64,000 nucleotides of DNA, taken from Sphagnum magellanicum (taxonomy: Eukaryota; Streptophyta; Sphagnopsida; Sphagnales; Sphagnaceae). This document shows, piece after piece, positions 12,701 through 24,684 of the stretch. The notes below the pieces were generated by a model. That model worked only from the letters and a program-made list of their open reading frames with translations. It did no database searches and was not told the origin of the DNA. Positions within the stretch are counted from its first letter, which is position 1, and every line of letters starts with the position of its first letter. The position numbers were made by a program, and so were the translations under genes. The stretch is from positions 8,742,001 to 8,806,000 of the forward strand of contig CM038919.1 in assembly GCA_021904315.1 (NCBI GenBank), written 5' to 3'.

Positions 12701-15700
12701 TGTATATGGTCATTGCTAATTTTGTTTGAGATAAATCAAGTTGTCATTGGCATTCAACTCCTAAGTAATTCATTTGAATCACAAGATTGAAGAAAGTAAA
12801 GTGGTTTTTATTGTATTTTTGTTAAAGGTTTCCTTTTCTTGAAAATTAATCACACCTTAAAGAATGTATAAAAACTATTGATGTTGATTATGTTAAGAAC
12901 AAGCCAAGGACTTTTCATTTTTAAGGATGGGTTCTTCATTTCAACCTAGATGCTTGATGGGGGATGAAGATCTCAACATGGGTTGCCTTGCAAAAACTCT
13001 CAACAAAATTTTAAGTTGTTGCGTGGGAAATGTTTTCAAATCTCAACAACCTTTTTTTGGTTTCATCTTGATAACATGAGCTAGACATCTAAACAAAGAT
13101 TTTGTGTAATGTTAAAAGTTAGGGAGGGTTGAAAACATCTTTGGAAATGAAGAGCAACATCATAAGCAAAGTCATTTTAATTATGATCAATTATGATTAT
13201 TTGTTGATCAAGTGCATGCTCAATTTCAAATCATCCCATTTCAATAAATAGTGTCCATCCTTTATTGAAACCAATAGGAAAGTATTGAGGAATATCAATG
13301 GTTTGGAAGGGGGAGGGATTAGTTGGCCATGATAGAGTAGGCATAGATAAAGGAAGAGGTGATAGGCCAAGGAAGGAGATGAACAATAAGAAAAAGAGGG
13401 GAATCAAAAGGTGAATCTAATTCAAAAGGTGTTGTTGAAGGTGATCATCAATATAAAAAAACAAAAGTTCATGAGAGGGGGAAAGGCAAATACATGGTGG
13501 ACAAGGAGGATTTTACAATAACAATAAACAAGAAGAAAAAAAAGGTAAAAAGGGTAGACCTTAGTTGATATCATGGGAATCGATAATCAATTACTAAAGA
13601 AGACAATAGAATCCAAAAAAAGATGACAAAAGGTTGGTGACTAATGAATCATTTAACAAGTAAGAGGGTGAAAGTACACTAATAAAAGTGAAATTTAATT
13701 CTTGCAAAATTATTCCACACTATTGTAACAATAGGTTTGCACTCCACATGCATACATTCAAAACATTACAATAGGTTACAAGATCCAATAATTATCAAGT
13801 TTTTATTTTAAATTTTAAAAGAAAAAAGACATTTTTTTACTTGATTTTTCATCGTAGATGTTGTGATATTTCAATGTGTGATAGCTCAAAGTTATAAGCA
13901 TGTTCTCCAACTCCACTATAAATGAAAAGTTCATAACTATAGTTATTTGGACTGTTGCCCTAGGTGTACTTCACATTGCAATGTCCAGCTTAGACTCAAT
14001 ATTGATATTTCTTGTGTAATTTTTTCAACATTGAAAATATTACAATATAATTTTTAGTTTTTTATCTCATTTTTGTTATACTATTCAAATGCATTTGAAT
14101 TATATACAACAAGATTTGACTAACTTAAAAAAATTGAAACTTTGGTTTTCAAAAAAAATCCACTATAGTGTGTTTTCACCAAGGATTAGGTAATCTATTA
14201 GGATCAAGTTAATGAAATTGATGCAAGTAAAGAGTTGTAGGACACCTTAGAAGATGTAAATGGAAGTAATGAAGATGTGGTCAAAAATGATGTTTCAAAC
14301 CATTTTCTTAACATTATGAAAAAACCAAAGGTTTTGCAATGGGGCTTGCAACTAAATTTTGAGTTGCAACAAACACTTGCAACTCATTATGTTTATATGG
14401 CACGAATACTCTTGGACAAGTTGCACTAGACACCTAAAGGTCATATATGATATCATATATTATTAAACGTACATGCAACACAAATGTAACTAGATGCAAT
14501 TGCTTTGCAATTGGTTATCCATGTCAATTTCCCACCCAAATGCTTGTGAATGAATGGAATGCCAATGTGGCTTTTCATTCATCCATTGATGGTGAAATTT
14601 ATTTGTGTCTTTTGCAATTTATTTATATTTACATTAACATTAGTTATCCATGTCAAATTTTTGCATAAATGTCATGGACCAATGTACAACAAACTTATCC
14701 TTGGGTGGTACCACTAAAAACATCACACCCAAATTTTCTGAGACCCATCCAACTTCAAAACAAGATAGGACTCACATAAAGAAAGCTTTTCATTCCAAAT
14801 TATTTATCAAAAGGTTACTCAAGTCATGTAAAATTCAAAAATCTAATTAAATTTACAAAAAAAAATGTTTTGATGTGAAAAATGAATGCATAAGGAAAAA
14901 AATTTAGGAGTGTCACACAACGGATTTTTTTATCAAGAACACAAAAGGAATTTTTTTGGAGAATTTTCCTTGGATGTTAATTTTAAAGAATAATTAAAAT
15001 GCCAACCTATTTAATGTCTTTTATAAATAATTGATTAAATCAATTTTCATTTAGTTATGAATTTTGGAAATCATGATCGCAAAGTCCTAAAGGGCCATTG
15101 ATGTCAAGAACACAAATGATAACTATTTTCATCTTTTGTTATTTTAATGATTAGTTTGGATCATTCCCTTGTGCACATACTAAATAAACCAAAAAAGAAA
15201 TCTAATGTGTAAGTGTAAGAACATTTATAAAAAAAAAGTCAAGAATTGGGTCAAAATTGGGTCAAGAATGGTTCAAAAATTAAAATGTTAATGCATATTA
15301 TAATTTTTTGGGCGTTCATTATTTTCATGATTGTGTGCATAGGTGGGGAAAACATAGCCCACATAGTCCAATCAAATCAACCATTGTATAAATAGATGAA
15401 ATTTTATTTCTTAAATTGGGTCCAACTTTCTTGTGATTTTAGCAAGGTGGTTCCTAGTGGTACCACCCAAGGAAAAGTTTGCCATGTAATGTTGCCTAAC
15501 TTTTCATTCATCTACTAATGAAAGTCTACTCATGTTTGTTGAAACTACTTTGCAACTAATGAATTACTAAATTGTACTATCTTGCAACTAATTTTGCCAT
15601 GGTACTATGCTACAACTTGAATTCAATTAATGTAGTTTTAAATTGTAATTTATCAATTGGTTGATGGAATTATTTTGCAAGTAATGTCCATTTATGGATA

Positions 15701-16835
15701 ATATTATTTTGTGTCTGCTGGAATTGGTAATGATAATTTTGCATTGTGAAACACATTACATAAATCCAATGAATAAATAACAACAAGCATGTTGCTCCAA
15801 TAATACAATTGCATATATTAATATTCAATGTTGAAAAATATAATTCATCTAAAATTTTTGGTTATCCATGGTATTTTCCAATGGCATATTATCTACATTT
15901 TTAATATTAAAGCAAAACTTTCTAAAACTGTTACTATCAAATATCCTTTCTAATATTTGTCGCTACATAATGTTAAGAGGTTCACCTTATTTCTATTCAA
16001 AAGTTGGGTTATGTTTTGATAGTTGACAAATGTGAAATGATGTTTGCACATCAATGTAAGAACAACCTTATTGCAATTTGAAAAAAACTAAATGTTCATA
16101 TTTTAAATATAAGTAGGAATCTTCTATAACTATGATGCAAATAACAAGCAATGTACATACAATTTGCAACTAACAAAAAAACATATATAGTTTATAACTA
16201 TAATGCAACTTGTAAGCAATATACATAATGTCATCATTAACTAGTTATCATTGAAATGCACTATAAAGAACACATCATAACAATGCAATGATTAAATTAC
16301 AAGTTTTATATTTATAAAAAACCATTTAAATTCAAAGTAAAGTGTTATGATCAAAATTGGAATACATCGGTTTTGAATTTTTTCACATATACCTTGTAAA
16401 TTTATCTTCACCTTTGTTGTCTTAACATAAAAGTCCATTGAACTTGAATGGTTTGAAACATGCACCATCAAAGTCTATAGTCAATAGTTCATTTTAGTTA
16501 TATAAAACTTAACAACCTAGAAGAAAAACCTCATTTTGCGACTTGTTTTAAAAGCTTAAAAGTGTCAGTTACAACTATTTTGGTTTCCAAAGTAAATGGA
16601 GATGGTGTAGTTGTTGATCCAAAGAAGGTGTTTTCTTCCTAAGGTTACACAAGGTTGATAACATTTTTTCATAAAGGTGGAGAAAAGAAATTCCTTATCA
16701 AATTGGTATGCTATTACACTATTGAATGCCACATACTTTTTTTCAAAAGCCTTGTAAATAATGTTACAATTAGTAATCATTGCTAATCAAGATAATTAAC
16801 CACAAACAATCTACTTTTCTATCGTTTTAGTTCAT
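9760..16835. other. AT-rich intergenic DNA, no gene seen
   Basis: No supportable gene. There is a small perfect hairpin at 10461-10480, part of a possible minus-strand tRNA-like SINE head described separately. The stretch about 12.5-13.6 kb has fewer stops and could hold very old retroelement coding remains, perhaps the 5' part of the LINE downstream, but I could not align it to a family. Confidence 0.4.
10435..10530 (-). mobile_element. Possible tRNA-derived SINE head, degenerate
   Basis: Read on the minus strand there is a tRNA-like A box (TGGTGTAGTGG followed by TATCA), as in tRNA-Gly-like heads, followed by the 8-bp perfect hairpin 10461-10480 and then a poor B-box match (GTTTAGATTCA) at about the expected spacing. 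No clear tail or target duplication was found. It could be an old SINE or a tRNA pseudogene. Confidence 0.25.
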
Positions 16836-16839
16836 ATTA

Positions 16840-19440
16840 AACAAAGTTAAGTTCTTGTACCCATGAAATATACAAATGGGTTAAGAAATTTAAATAATAG
16901 ATTACATTCCTTAAGCTTGACTTCTCTAAAGCCTAGAATAAAATAGATAAGGTGTTCTTGTTTGACCGCATGGGCAAGTTGGGCATCCCTAAAAAGTTTG
17001 CCTCCATAACAAAAAAATAAAAATTCATAGGTGCAAAGGCTAGTGTCAATGTCAACGGAAAACTTTCCCAAGGTTTGACATTGAAAGTCGAATCATGCGC
17101 GGCCTATTGATGCCCATTGCTTCCCTATTTGTTTTTTATTATTGGGGAAGTGTTCAATGATCAAGGAAGATCAACATGAAGGGAAACTTCAAGGCATTTA
17201 GTTTCCAAGGTCCTAGAAACTATACCTCATGGCACTATACATAATATACATAGATGACACCAACTTTATGATTAAATAGCTTCTCAAGCCGCTTCAAAAT
17301 TGGCTCAAAGACTAGATGTATTTTGTTAAACTTTTAGGCTTGAGCTTAATAGTGCCAAATTAATGGCCTTATGGATAGGGTGTAGGGGGGAGACAAAACC
17401 AAGATGGATCCAAACCTTTAGCTAGATTTGGGATCTGCGGCTTTTGTTATTAGGGACCCCTTTGGGACTATCCTTGGATTTTGCTAAATTTTCTAATGGG
17501 AAAGGTTCAAAACAAACTTAAATATTGGTCTTTGATCAGACTCCCTTTGGATATGGGAACATTGGCGGTGAACAATATCATGTTGCTAGTATGGTACTTT
17601 GTCAACATTTGGTTAGGAACTAGGAAAAACATTAACAAAATCAAAAAATTTAGTTGAATTATCTTTGGATAAGTTCATTTCATAATTGCGATTGCCTCAT
17701 TGCATATTGTCAATGTTGTGAGAAGAAAAATGCAAGTGGTTTAGGGCCAATAATTATAGTGGAAACAATTGAGGCACTCTTCACTAAAGTGGATTTTGCA
17801 TGCACTTGAACTTGGAGAGTTTGATAATTTATATTGCTTCCTTAGATATTGGCTCAAGAAGTATCAACCCTACAAAGGTGGTAAGTGGGTACCTTACTTT
17901 AAATGGTCTTGGCATAATGACCATAAGAAAAATTTAGTGTCCTTGATTTGAAATTGTGTAGGAAAAACATGGTCTAAATTGGTAAAATTGGTGAATATGT
18001 GGAATCCTAGAACACTTGAAGATATTTGGGTAGTTAACTTTTGGTGGAACAAGGTAGCATAACTATGTAGGGAGGGTTTTTTTAAGAAAGAAGTGCAACA
18101 CTATTTTTGATGGGTTGGATGACAATTGCATGTGAATCAATAGGTAGGTTTGCTTTGAAGAGGAGATGAGAGGAAAACTAGCCATCTTTGCTAAGGAGCT
18201 CACATGTACATGGTGGATTTATCTCCAAATTGGAAGATTGTTGGGGGGAGGAGTTGCATTCATATGAAGGAATCTATTCAATCAAAGAATTGGTTGAGGT
18301 GCATAAGATAATAATTTGCTTCCATTTGTTGTGTTCCAAACCTCCTGGTATTTTAGTCCAAAATGTAGTAAGATCGACTAGCAAGTAAATATCCTAGAGT
18401 TTGTGGAGCTTTTCTTGGTAGGTCAATAGACAATAACTTTTGTTTGTATTCTTTTTGTAGAACCTTCTCAAGCAAGCAACTGTAGGTTAGAAGGTAAGGT
18501 GGCACAAGTTAGAGTTGTAATGGTTGTGAAAAGGTCAAAGAAAACATGATTACTAGTGTTTTGTGGTTTTAATCGGGAGAGATGGATTTTCACCTTGAGC
18601 TTTATTCTTGGAAATGAGGGGAAGATTTGTTATTTCACTCCTCATCTTTGGGGTAGAAAATGTTGAGAGACTTTAAACCTAAGGTGAATATTGTTGAGGA
18701 GAGATGGTTTAATTTGCCCTTGCTAGTAGACAAATACATGGCATAAGCAACATAGTGAAAATGAAGTTGGATTTTTTTGGTTAGTTTGGAATGAAGTTGT
18801 TGCAATAAATGTTTAGAAAGCTAAAGCTAATAGCATGATCAATTGAGGTTGTTTTTATTGTGGAAATGTAGGAGTCAATCTTGTGTTGATTCTCAAATTG
18901 CAAGCATGTTTAAAGAATATGGGAATTCATTCATAAAATCATTAATTGTTTGTTGTGTGGGTCTAATGCGGGTTGGTAGGCAACTCCAATGCATCGGAAA
19001 CATAACATTTTTGTAGCAAAGGAGCCAAGATGGTAACTTCACAAAGTTATAGGCATGACATCACCACATAATTTTGTGGGTTGTTTGGATAGAAAGAAAT
19101 GATGAAATCTTTAACAACAAGCAATAACATATCCAAAAGGTTTAGAATTTTATTCATAGTGGCTTGCTTGATTATGGTAGGGTTGCTTGGGATTGATGTT
19201 TAGACTTTGATTAGGAAATCCTAGCATGATGAGCATCTTGAGTCCTTTGATAAGATGTGGGACAAAAACCAAGTGTTTTGCTCCAAATTCGGTAGAGAGA
19301 TATTCAATGGTACTATGGTGGACCTCATAGAGGTTTTATTAGTTGGTTGGTGGGGTTGAGCACTCTCTCGGAGCTGTTTTGTTTTTCCTCTTCACAATGA
19401 GTTCATTCATTTGTACCATTAAAAAAAAGAGAGAATATGG
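16840..19440 (+). mobile_element. Degenerate L1-like LINE: reverse transcriptase to C-terminal domain and A-rich tail
   Basis: Conserved plant LINE ORF2 blocks occur in the expected order on the plus strand, in shifting frames. About 16865-16930: EIYKWVKKFK then FLKLDFSKA, the start of the RT fingers (family form LKLDFEKAYDR). About 17030-17150: a VNVNGKL block, then PLLPYLFFIIGEVFN (family RQGCPLAPYLF). 17247-17261: YIDDT, the YADD-type catalytic motif with Ile for Ala. About 17769-17910: a KWILHALE...QPYKGGKW block. About 18770-18850: a zf-RVT-like FWWLVWNEVVAINVW block. 19146-19193: NFIHSGLLDYGRVAWD. 19246-19305: a frame ending in KFGREIF. An A-rich tail follows near 19420. Numerous stops and at least several frame changes show it is long dead. 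ORF1 and the endonuclease were not found; the element may begin further upstream. Confidence 0.75.
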
Positions 19441-22400
19441 TGACAAATTTTCATTCGCCAAATAAGTTTTAAAAAAAAAGTTTAGAGATAACTTGATAGA
19501 GCCCCCCTTCATAATAAAAGTGCTCATGACTATAACGATAATGTTGAAATATGTATTGAAGCATCTGATGACACCCATGTCAATAAGAAGTGTAAAATCA
19601 ATAGAAAATTGAATTGGGTGTGAGCAGTACCAGGTGGGTTATTGAAATATGATAATAGTTATCTTATGATTTTTCCAACTACTTCATGATCATTCTTTAT
19701 AGATCCCCAAAAAAAAACAAACGCAGAATTGGCAGTGGACTGCATGAGGGGCCGACAAACAAGTCTGGAGCTTATTTTTTTACTTGGGAAAGTTGGATAG
19801 TTTTGCCATACACAAATCTAGAAAGCAGGAGACTTGCATGGGAGTGAGTACTTACAATCTGTCAAAGGTTGTCTATTCAACTTGAATGCGCATGGTGGTT
19901 GGCTGGCTGGTCGGTTTGTTGTCCCTGTTCTCCAAAACAGAAGAACAGCTAATGTCGAAGCAAAAACAATAAAACCTTGTTCTACAGAGGCAATGGAGTC
20001 AGGGCTTTTTATATTAAAACAAATTTGTGATGTAAGTCACATTGGCAACCATCACAAGAGGATTTAGTCAAATTTGCGTAAAGGTCAGGTAAGAGAGGAA
20101 AAGTAGAAAAATGTTCAAAATCCTGCTATATTTTGGCAACCCTTTGGAACCTATTGTCTAAATGTGTACAGATTTCAGAAAGAATTTCCTCAAAATCTGG
20201 CGAAATTTGATGAGTTATTTTCACAAAAATCCTTTGTATGAGTTGGACTGAATTTTTTGTTTTTGGTCACCAAGTTGCAGAAAAATTGCAAAAAAGAAGA
20301 AGTCCAGAGTATGGTGCTTCCACTTTTGAAGGTTTGAGTCATGGGGAGAAGATCTACTGTTGATGAGAAATCCAGAGTCTGCTGCAGAAGAAGAAAAGAC
20401 ATAGGTAATCCCCATGATGCAAACCATGTGCTACACTCCTAGCAGTCAGTCATCCCCATGTGTGTTCATACTAAGGTCTTAAGCATGATGGACAAATTGG
20501 CATGGACCAATCACTGTACGAGATCCATAAACCCATATTCAATTCCAGTCAATTCAGCAAGTTCACGAAAAAAATAAAAAAATTGGTCTGTTATGGGACC
20601 TTCAATATGGCACCTTCAATATCATGAAACTCTACTACAATCACAGCTCTGTTTATGGTATGCGGTAGTAGTAGTATGTACCTTGCAAGTCACGAAATTC
20701 ACCCATCACCTATCCTGAGATTGATGATGGGCAACACTTCTTTTTCTTAAGATCATCGCGAAAAAAAATCATGTGGAACATCCTTCACTGTCTACAGTTT
20801 CTCTTGATAATAAACTTATACTATCCTCAGTCATTCATTCACCATGTTAACAGCCCTTGTGCTGCAAAGCTTTTTTTTGAGCCCACCAACAATGGCTTTC
20901 TGCACTACACCACCCTGCCATTATTATACTTGCGCCGCATTAGATTGTGTACAATCCAAGCATCTACATAATACCTTGTAGAGTGAGACTTTTGTCAATC
21001 ATAACATGTGATTGAGTAGCATTTGTGACACATAAAATTTTCTTTAAAAAAATTGTTGTGTTTATTGTAACAGTTAGCCACCATATCTGCAGTTCATCAA
21101 AGTATTGCAGAAATGCAGATTAGGTTTGTTTGGTGGTGGAGAAATGGAGAGACTCAGCATAGCTCGACAAAACCATCAATTCTTTTGTTAAGAGTATAAA
21201 ATATATGCACATTTGCTGCAGAAATGCAAACTCTGAAATATGTTGTACCTTCAGAATGTCCATGAGTTTGTGCCAATGCAAAGAGCTTCATACACATTTG
21301 GCATTGTCTGCTCAACACTGCTGCTTGTGATTCTTCAACATCTTGCTTGCTTTTTGCACCTGCCTTTGCATTGTCTGCTGAATATGTGCTCAGATCATTC
21401 AGGATCATTCTTTATAGCTTGAATTAACTGCAAATCCAGGTACATCAAAGACTTTAAAACTAGTTTGGCAATTGAGAGTCAGAGCCCAAAAAAATTGCAA
21501 TTGACTGCTAATTTCTTGTGCATCAGCAACAGAGTACAAACTCTTAAAAGTATATTTGAACAACCTTGATAGTAGGAAGAGAGGTTAGCTGCATTCAGAA
21601 CTGTGTTATATATAAGCAAAAGCTCTGTGGAACAATCATGAGAATCTCTTGAGCATTAACATCAGAAGCATCATATCAACTCAAAAACCAAACAAGAAAT
21701 ACATATCTATCAGATTGGTGAGAAAACTCCACAACAACACCTTGAAGGCAACATAAAAAAAGAGTGCAGTCATAACCTTATGATTACTCACAAAGTGTCA
21801 GACAGCATTCATCAGGATTCCCCACTGCCTTCATGAGCACACAACAGTTTGTATAGATAGGTATACAATGATCTGCCCATAATTTGGGGCAAACTGTTAA
21901 TACAAACATTGCGTCCTGAGCTTGTATCACATTTTTGAAAGGAACAGGAAGACATAGTCATGATGTTGGCTAGCAAACAAGAAATACAACACAGTGACAC
22001 ATCATCAAGCAGATACACCAGAAGGCAAAACTCATTGCTTACATGTACACACAATTGGTTACAGAAGTCCGGAGTTTGAACTGGTTACTACAGCTCAGTA
22101 CTGACTACTAAACTCGTTGGTTACATGTACACACAATTGATTACTACATGGGACTTCGAATCAAGGGTAAAGGACTTCCTACTAACATGGGACTGACTCA
22201 AAGTCTGAAGTCCGTTACCCTTGATTCAAGCCAGAGAAGTCACAAACCCATCACACCCTTGGTGCCAGCTCCATCTACTGTCCTTGATCACCAACAGATG
22301 ACACTTGACATTTACCTCAGATGCATTAGATAGCACATGCACATGCATTGTAAGCTCCATACAGACAATAACATTCAGGGCCATGATGGCAACAGAATGA

Positions 22401-23400
22401 ATTGGACTTCTCCTAGTCAGCAAAGGAACAAAGACCAATCAAGCCACATCTCTGAAGAGCTGTCTCTGAGTGTTGAAAAAAGATTAATATTATCTGGCTC
22501 AAACATAAAAGAACTCACCTCTGGAACTCATGACAGTGAGCAAGAAATTCCAAAGTGAAGACAGAAACGCAATGTTACGCACCATTGTTATACATCACAA
22601 ACTTTGTTTCAAGTGTGCAAGAAGCAAACACATGAAACTAGTGTGCCATCAACTGAATTCAAGACCTTCCAAATCCTCAATAGAGTCCAGTTGACACACC
22701 TTCCACTGCATGCACATGGTTCAGTGGTCATAGTTGCTCAAAAAGCGCCATGAAAACACATAAAAACTGAACCACATCAAGGTTCTTGACTAGCACATAT
22801 CAACAACCAGCCTCATAAGAAGATCCAAGCTCTTTCTGTGACACAGTCAAAGACACTATCAGTCTGCAATAGAAGACTTTACTAATGCATGCCGCATTTG
22901 TGGTGACAGAAAATGTAGCGATTCATAAGCTCATGAACACTGATGAAAGTCAGCTCCACTTCAAAGTCAAGGAATGGGCTCACAAACCAGCCACAATGCA
23001 TAGAGAAAAAAGCAAACTCAGTTGCAGATTCAACAGGAAAGAAAAATCTGTTGCAATTGGAGCTCTTCACTCATGAGATAAAACATCACAACCTTCTGTG
23101 TAGATGATGGACATTTGCAAACACATCCTGAAAGAAAAATGATGACATGTGTGTAGCATTGCCAGCAAATGAAGACATGAGGAAGTAAGCAGTGGGCATC
23201 GTTACTAGGTAGTTAAGAAGTTAGAGGTCTGGTTCTGTTACCAGACCAAAATGACTCACTGTACCAAGAAAGAAGGGACAGGCAAGACCAGCCAAGAAAT
23301 ACCTCTCAAAGCTGTCTATCCTCACAAAGGGGAAAGTGCGTGAAGAAAATTGCAGGACAGTCTCATTCCGCAGTATTTCGATTGAAAATAAGTTGTACAT
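19441..23400. other. Intergenic DNA of more balanced composition, no gene supported
   Basis: From about 19.7 kb the DNA loses the long A/T runs and looks like the gene island to its right. I see only short frames without recognisable domains. About 22.03-22.23 kb contains a small cluster of direct and inverted repeats. The region could include a non-coding transcript or distal regulatory DNA for RPL27a; nothing in the sequence decides this. Confidence 0.4.
22037..22230. repeat. Local direct repeats and a 20-bp inverted repeat
   Basis: The word ggttacatgtacacacaatt (first copy lacking the initial gg) occurs twice about 70 bp apart, near 22040 and 22110. Immediately after, gaatcaagggtaaaggactt near 22157 is matched in inverse by aagtccgttacccttgattc near 22208, a 20-bp stem with one mismatch and a spacer of about 30 bases. 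The words acatgggact also occur twice in and around the stem. Confidence 0.8.
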
Positions 23401-23544
23401 GGTGATCATCAAAGCTCAATCAGCAGTTCTAGAACTGCCTAGAAAAGCTCGCTTGCGAGTCTACAGTCTCTGCAAGCTCAGAGGCAAACCCTAAAACCGA
23501 CCCCCAACATCCTTTCACTCTACTCCAGAAAATTACACTCAAAT

Positions 23545-23985
23545 TTAGGCAGTAAGAATGACAGCACCGCCAGCTTCCTTGATCTTCTTCTCCGCAAGCT
23601 TGGAGAAAAACTTGGCCTTGACGACCAACGCTTGTCCAGGCAAGTCGCCCTTCCCGAGAACCTTGAAAAACCCATGCTGCGTCACGTCCAAGAGAGGCGC
23701 CGCCCTCTCACCATCGGCTTTCTCCCTCACAACTTCAGGAACCAGGGACCACAGCTTGTCGACGTTGACGATCGGGCAGTGATACTTGTTCATGCTCTTG
23801 TGGAAGTACCTCATACCTACTTTCCCGAAATAACCCGGATGGTACTTGTCGAACAGAATCCTGTGGTGGTGCATACCTCCGGCGTTTCCCCGTCCTCCCG
23901 GATGCTTCCTGTGCTTGCCCACACGACCATGTCCAGCCGAAACATGTCCTCTTTTCTTGCGATTCTTCTTCAACCGGGTCGTCAT
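23545..23985 (-). CDS. RPL27A: 60S ribosomal protein L27a (uL15)
   Basis: Component of the large cytosolic ribosomal subunit. The uninterrupted minus-strand frame gives 146 residues, the usual plant length. It begins [20 protein letters not shown], has the Gly/His/Arg-rich N-terminal extension that threads into rRNA ([20 protein letters not shown] at about 21-40) and the globular part ending in [13 protein letters not shown]. The start at 23985 is the first ATG in frame and fits the family; an upstream extension of the frame begins only at a non-ATG codon. The gene is intronless over its coding part, as plant RPL27a genes usually are. It is divergent from RPN12 with 699 bp between start codons. 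A TTAGGGTTT telobox lies about 100 bp upstream, typical for plant ribosomal protein genes. Nothing looks broken. Confidence 0.97.
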   Translation of the reverse strand: MTTRLKKNRKKRGHVSAGHGRVGKHRKHPGGRGNAGGMHHHRILFDKYHPGYFGKVGMRYFHKSMNKYHCPIVNVDKLWSLVPEVVREKADGERAAPLLDVTQHGFFKVLGKGDLPGQALVVKAKFFSKLAEKKIKEAGGAVILTA

Positions 23986-24085
23986 GGCGCTCGCGCTCTG
24001 CAAAGAACCACAAGAAAGAAGGAATTTGCGCAAAACGCAAGAAGAGCTCTTACCGCAAAGCGCAGCCCTGTTCTTCGTGAGCTCC

Positions 24086-24094
24086 AAACCCTAA
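24086..24094 (-). promoter_or_regulatory. Telobox in the RPL27a leader/promoter
   Basis: AAACCCTAA on the plus strand, TTAGGGTTT reading toward RPL27a, about 100 bp before its start codon. Teloboxes are established promoter elements of plant translation genes and are commonly placed near the transcription start. A second TTTAGGGTTT lies in RPN12 intron 1 at 24886-24895. Confidence 0.6.
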
Positions 24095-24169
24095 AATACC
24101 ATCTCGCGGTTCACATCAACTGGACAGCTTTTGTGCACATCTGAACCGTTCGTGTTTTCGAGGAAAAAA

Positions 24170-24187
24170 AAAATTATATGGGGCCCA
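24170..24187 (-). promoter_or_regulatory. Site II motif and TATA-like box of the RPL27a promoter
   Basis: On the minus strand TGGGCC (24187-24182), the TGGGCY site II element bound by TCP factors, is followed directly by CCATATAAT, a TATA-like sequence, and then about 80 bp later by the telobox. This order (site II, TATA-like, telobox, ATG) matches the known architecture of plant ribosomal protein promoters. The TATA assignment is the weaker part. Confidence 0.45.
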
Positions 24188-24429
24188 GGGAGGGTTCAGC
24201 GCTCTTTTTAGGAGTTTTTGTTTATAGCCAAAGTGGCTACCTATTAATCATCCTTCTGTATTATGGCTAAACTCTGAAATGCAAGCACAGAAATATGGCG
24301 TTTTATACTAAGTTTCCATCAGTTATGGCGATTAAAAACCTCCAAAATCACTTAATTTTCGGTTTAATTTTTTTAAAATTTCGCTTTCTGGCGATATTTC
24401 GCCAATGAAAAAAACGCTTGCCAGGGACA

Positions 24430-24520
24430 TGGCCGGCCGCCGAACCGAGCCCGTGCTTTTGGCGGGTGACCGGGCCCGTGCTCCGCACGGGTGGTCGGGA
24501 CCCCGTGCTCGTCGCCTTCT
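24430..24520. other. GC-rich island in the divergent promoter with a small hairpin
   Basis: A stretch far richer in G and C than its surroundings lies between RPL27a and RPN12. The word cccgtgct is present three times, and cccgtgc / gcacggg forms a perfect 7-bp stem with a 3-base loop at 24475-24491. It may be part of the bidirectional promoter or the transcribed leader of RPN12. Confidence 0.6.
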
Positions 24521-24684
24521 TCGTCTCGCAATGCTTCCTTCTGCACATACTTGCGACTTTGTTGCAGGGCGTTTTTGTGCGGCCTCGTTTCAGGGATCCC
24601 GCTTGTTGCTGAAGCGTGAATTGATCGTGAACATCTTTTCTCTCCTCACGTTGGTCTTCCGTCTCTTCTCTCATCACCAAAAAA

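Noticed and set aside
23632-24144. 170-codon plus-strand frame opposite RPL27a
   Set aside because: It is the antisense shadow of a strongly constrained ribosomal protein gene and shows no domain.
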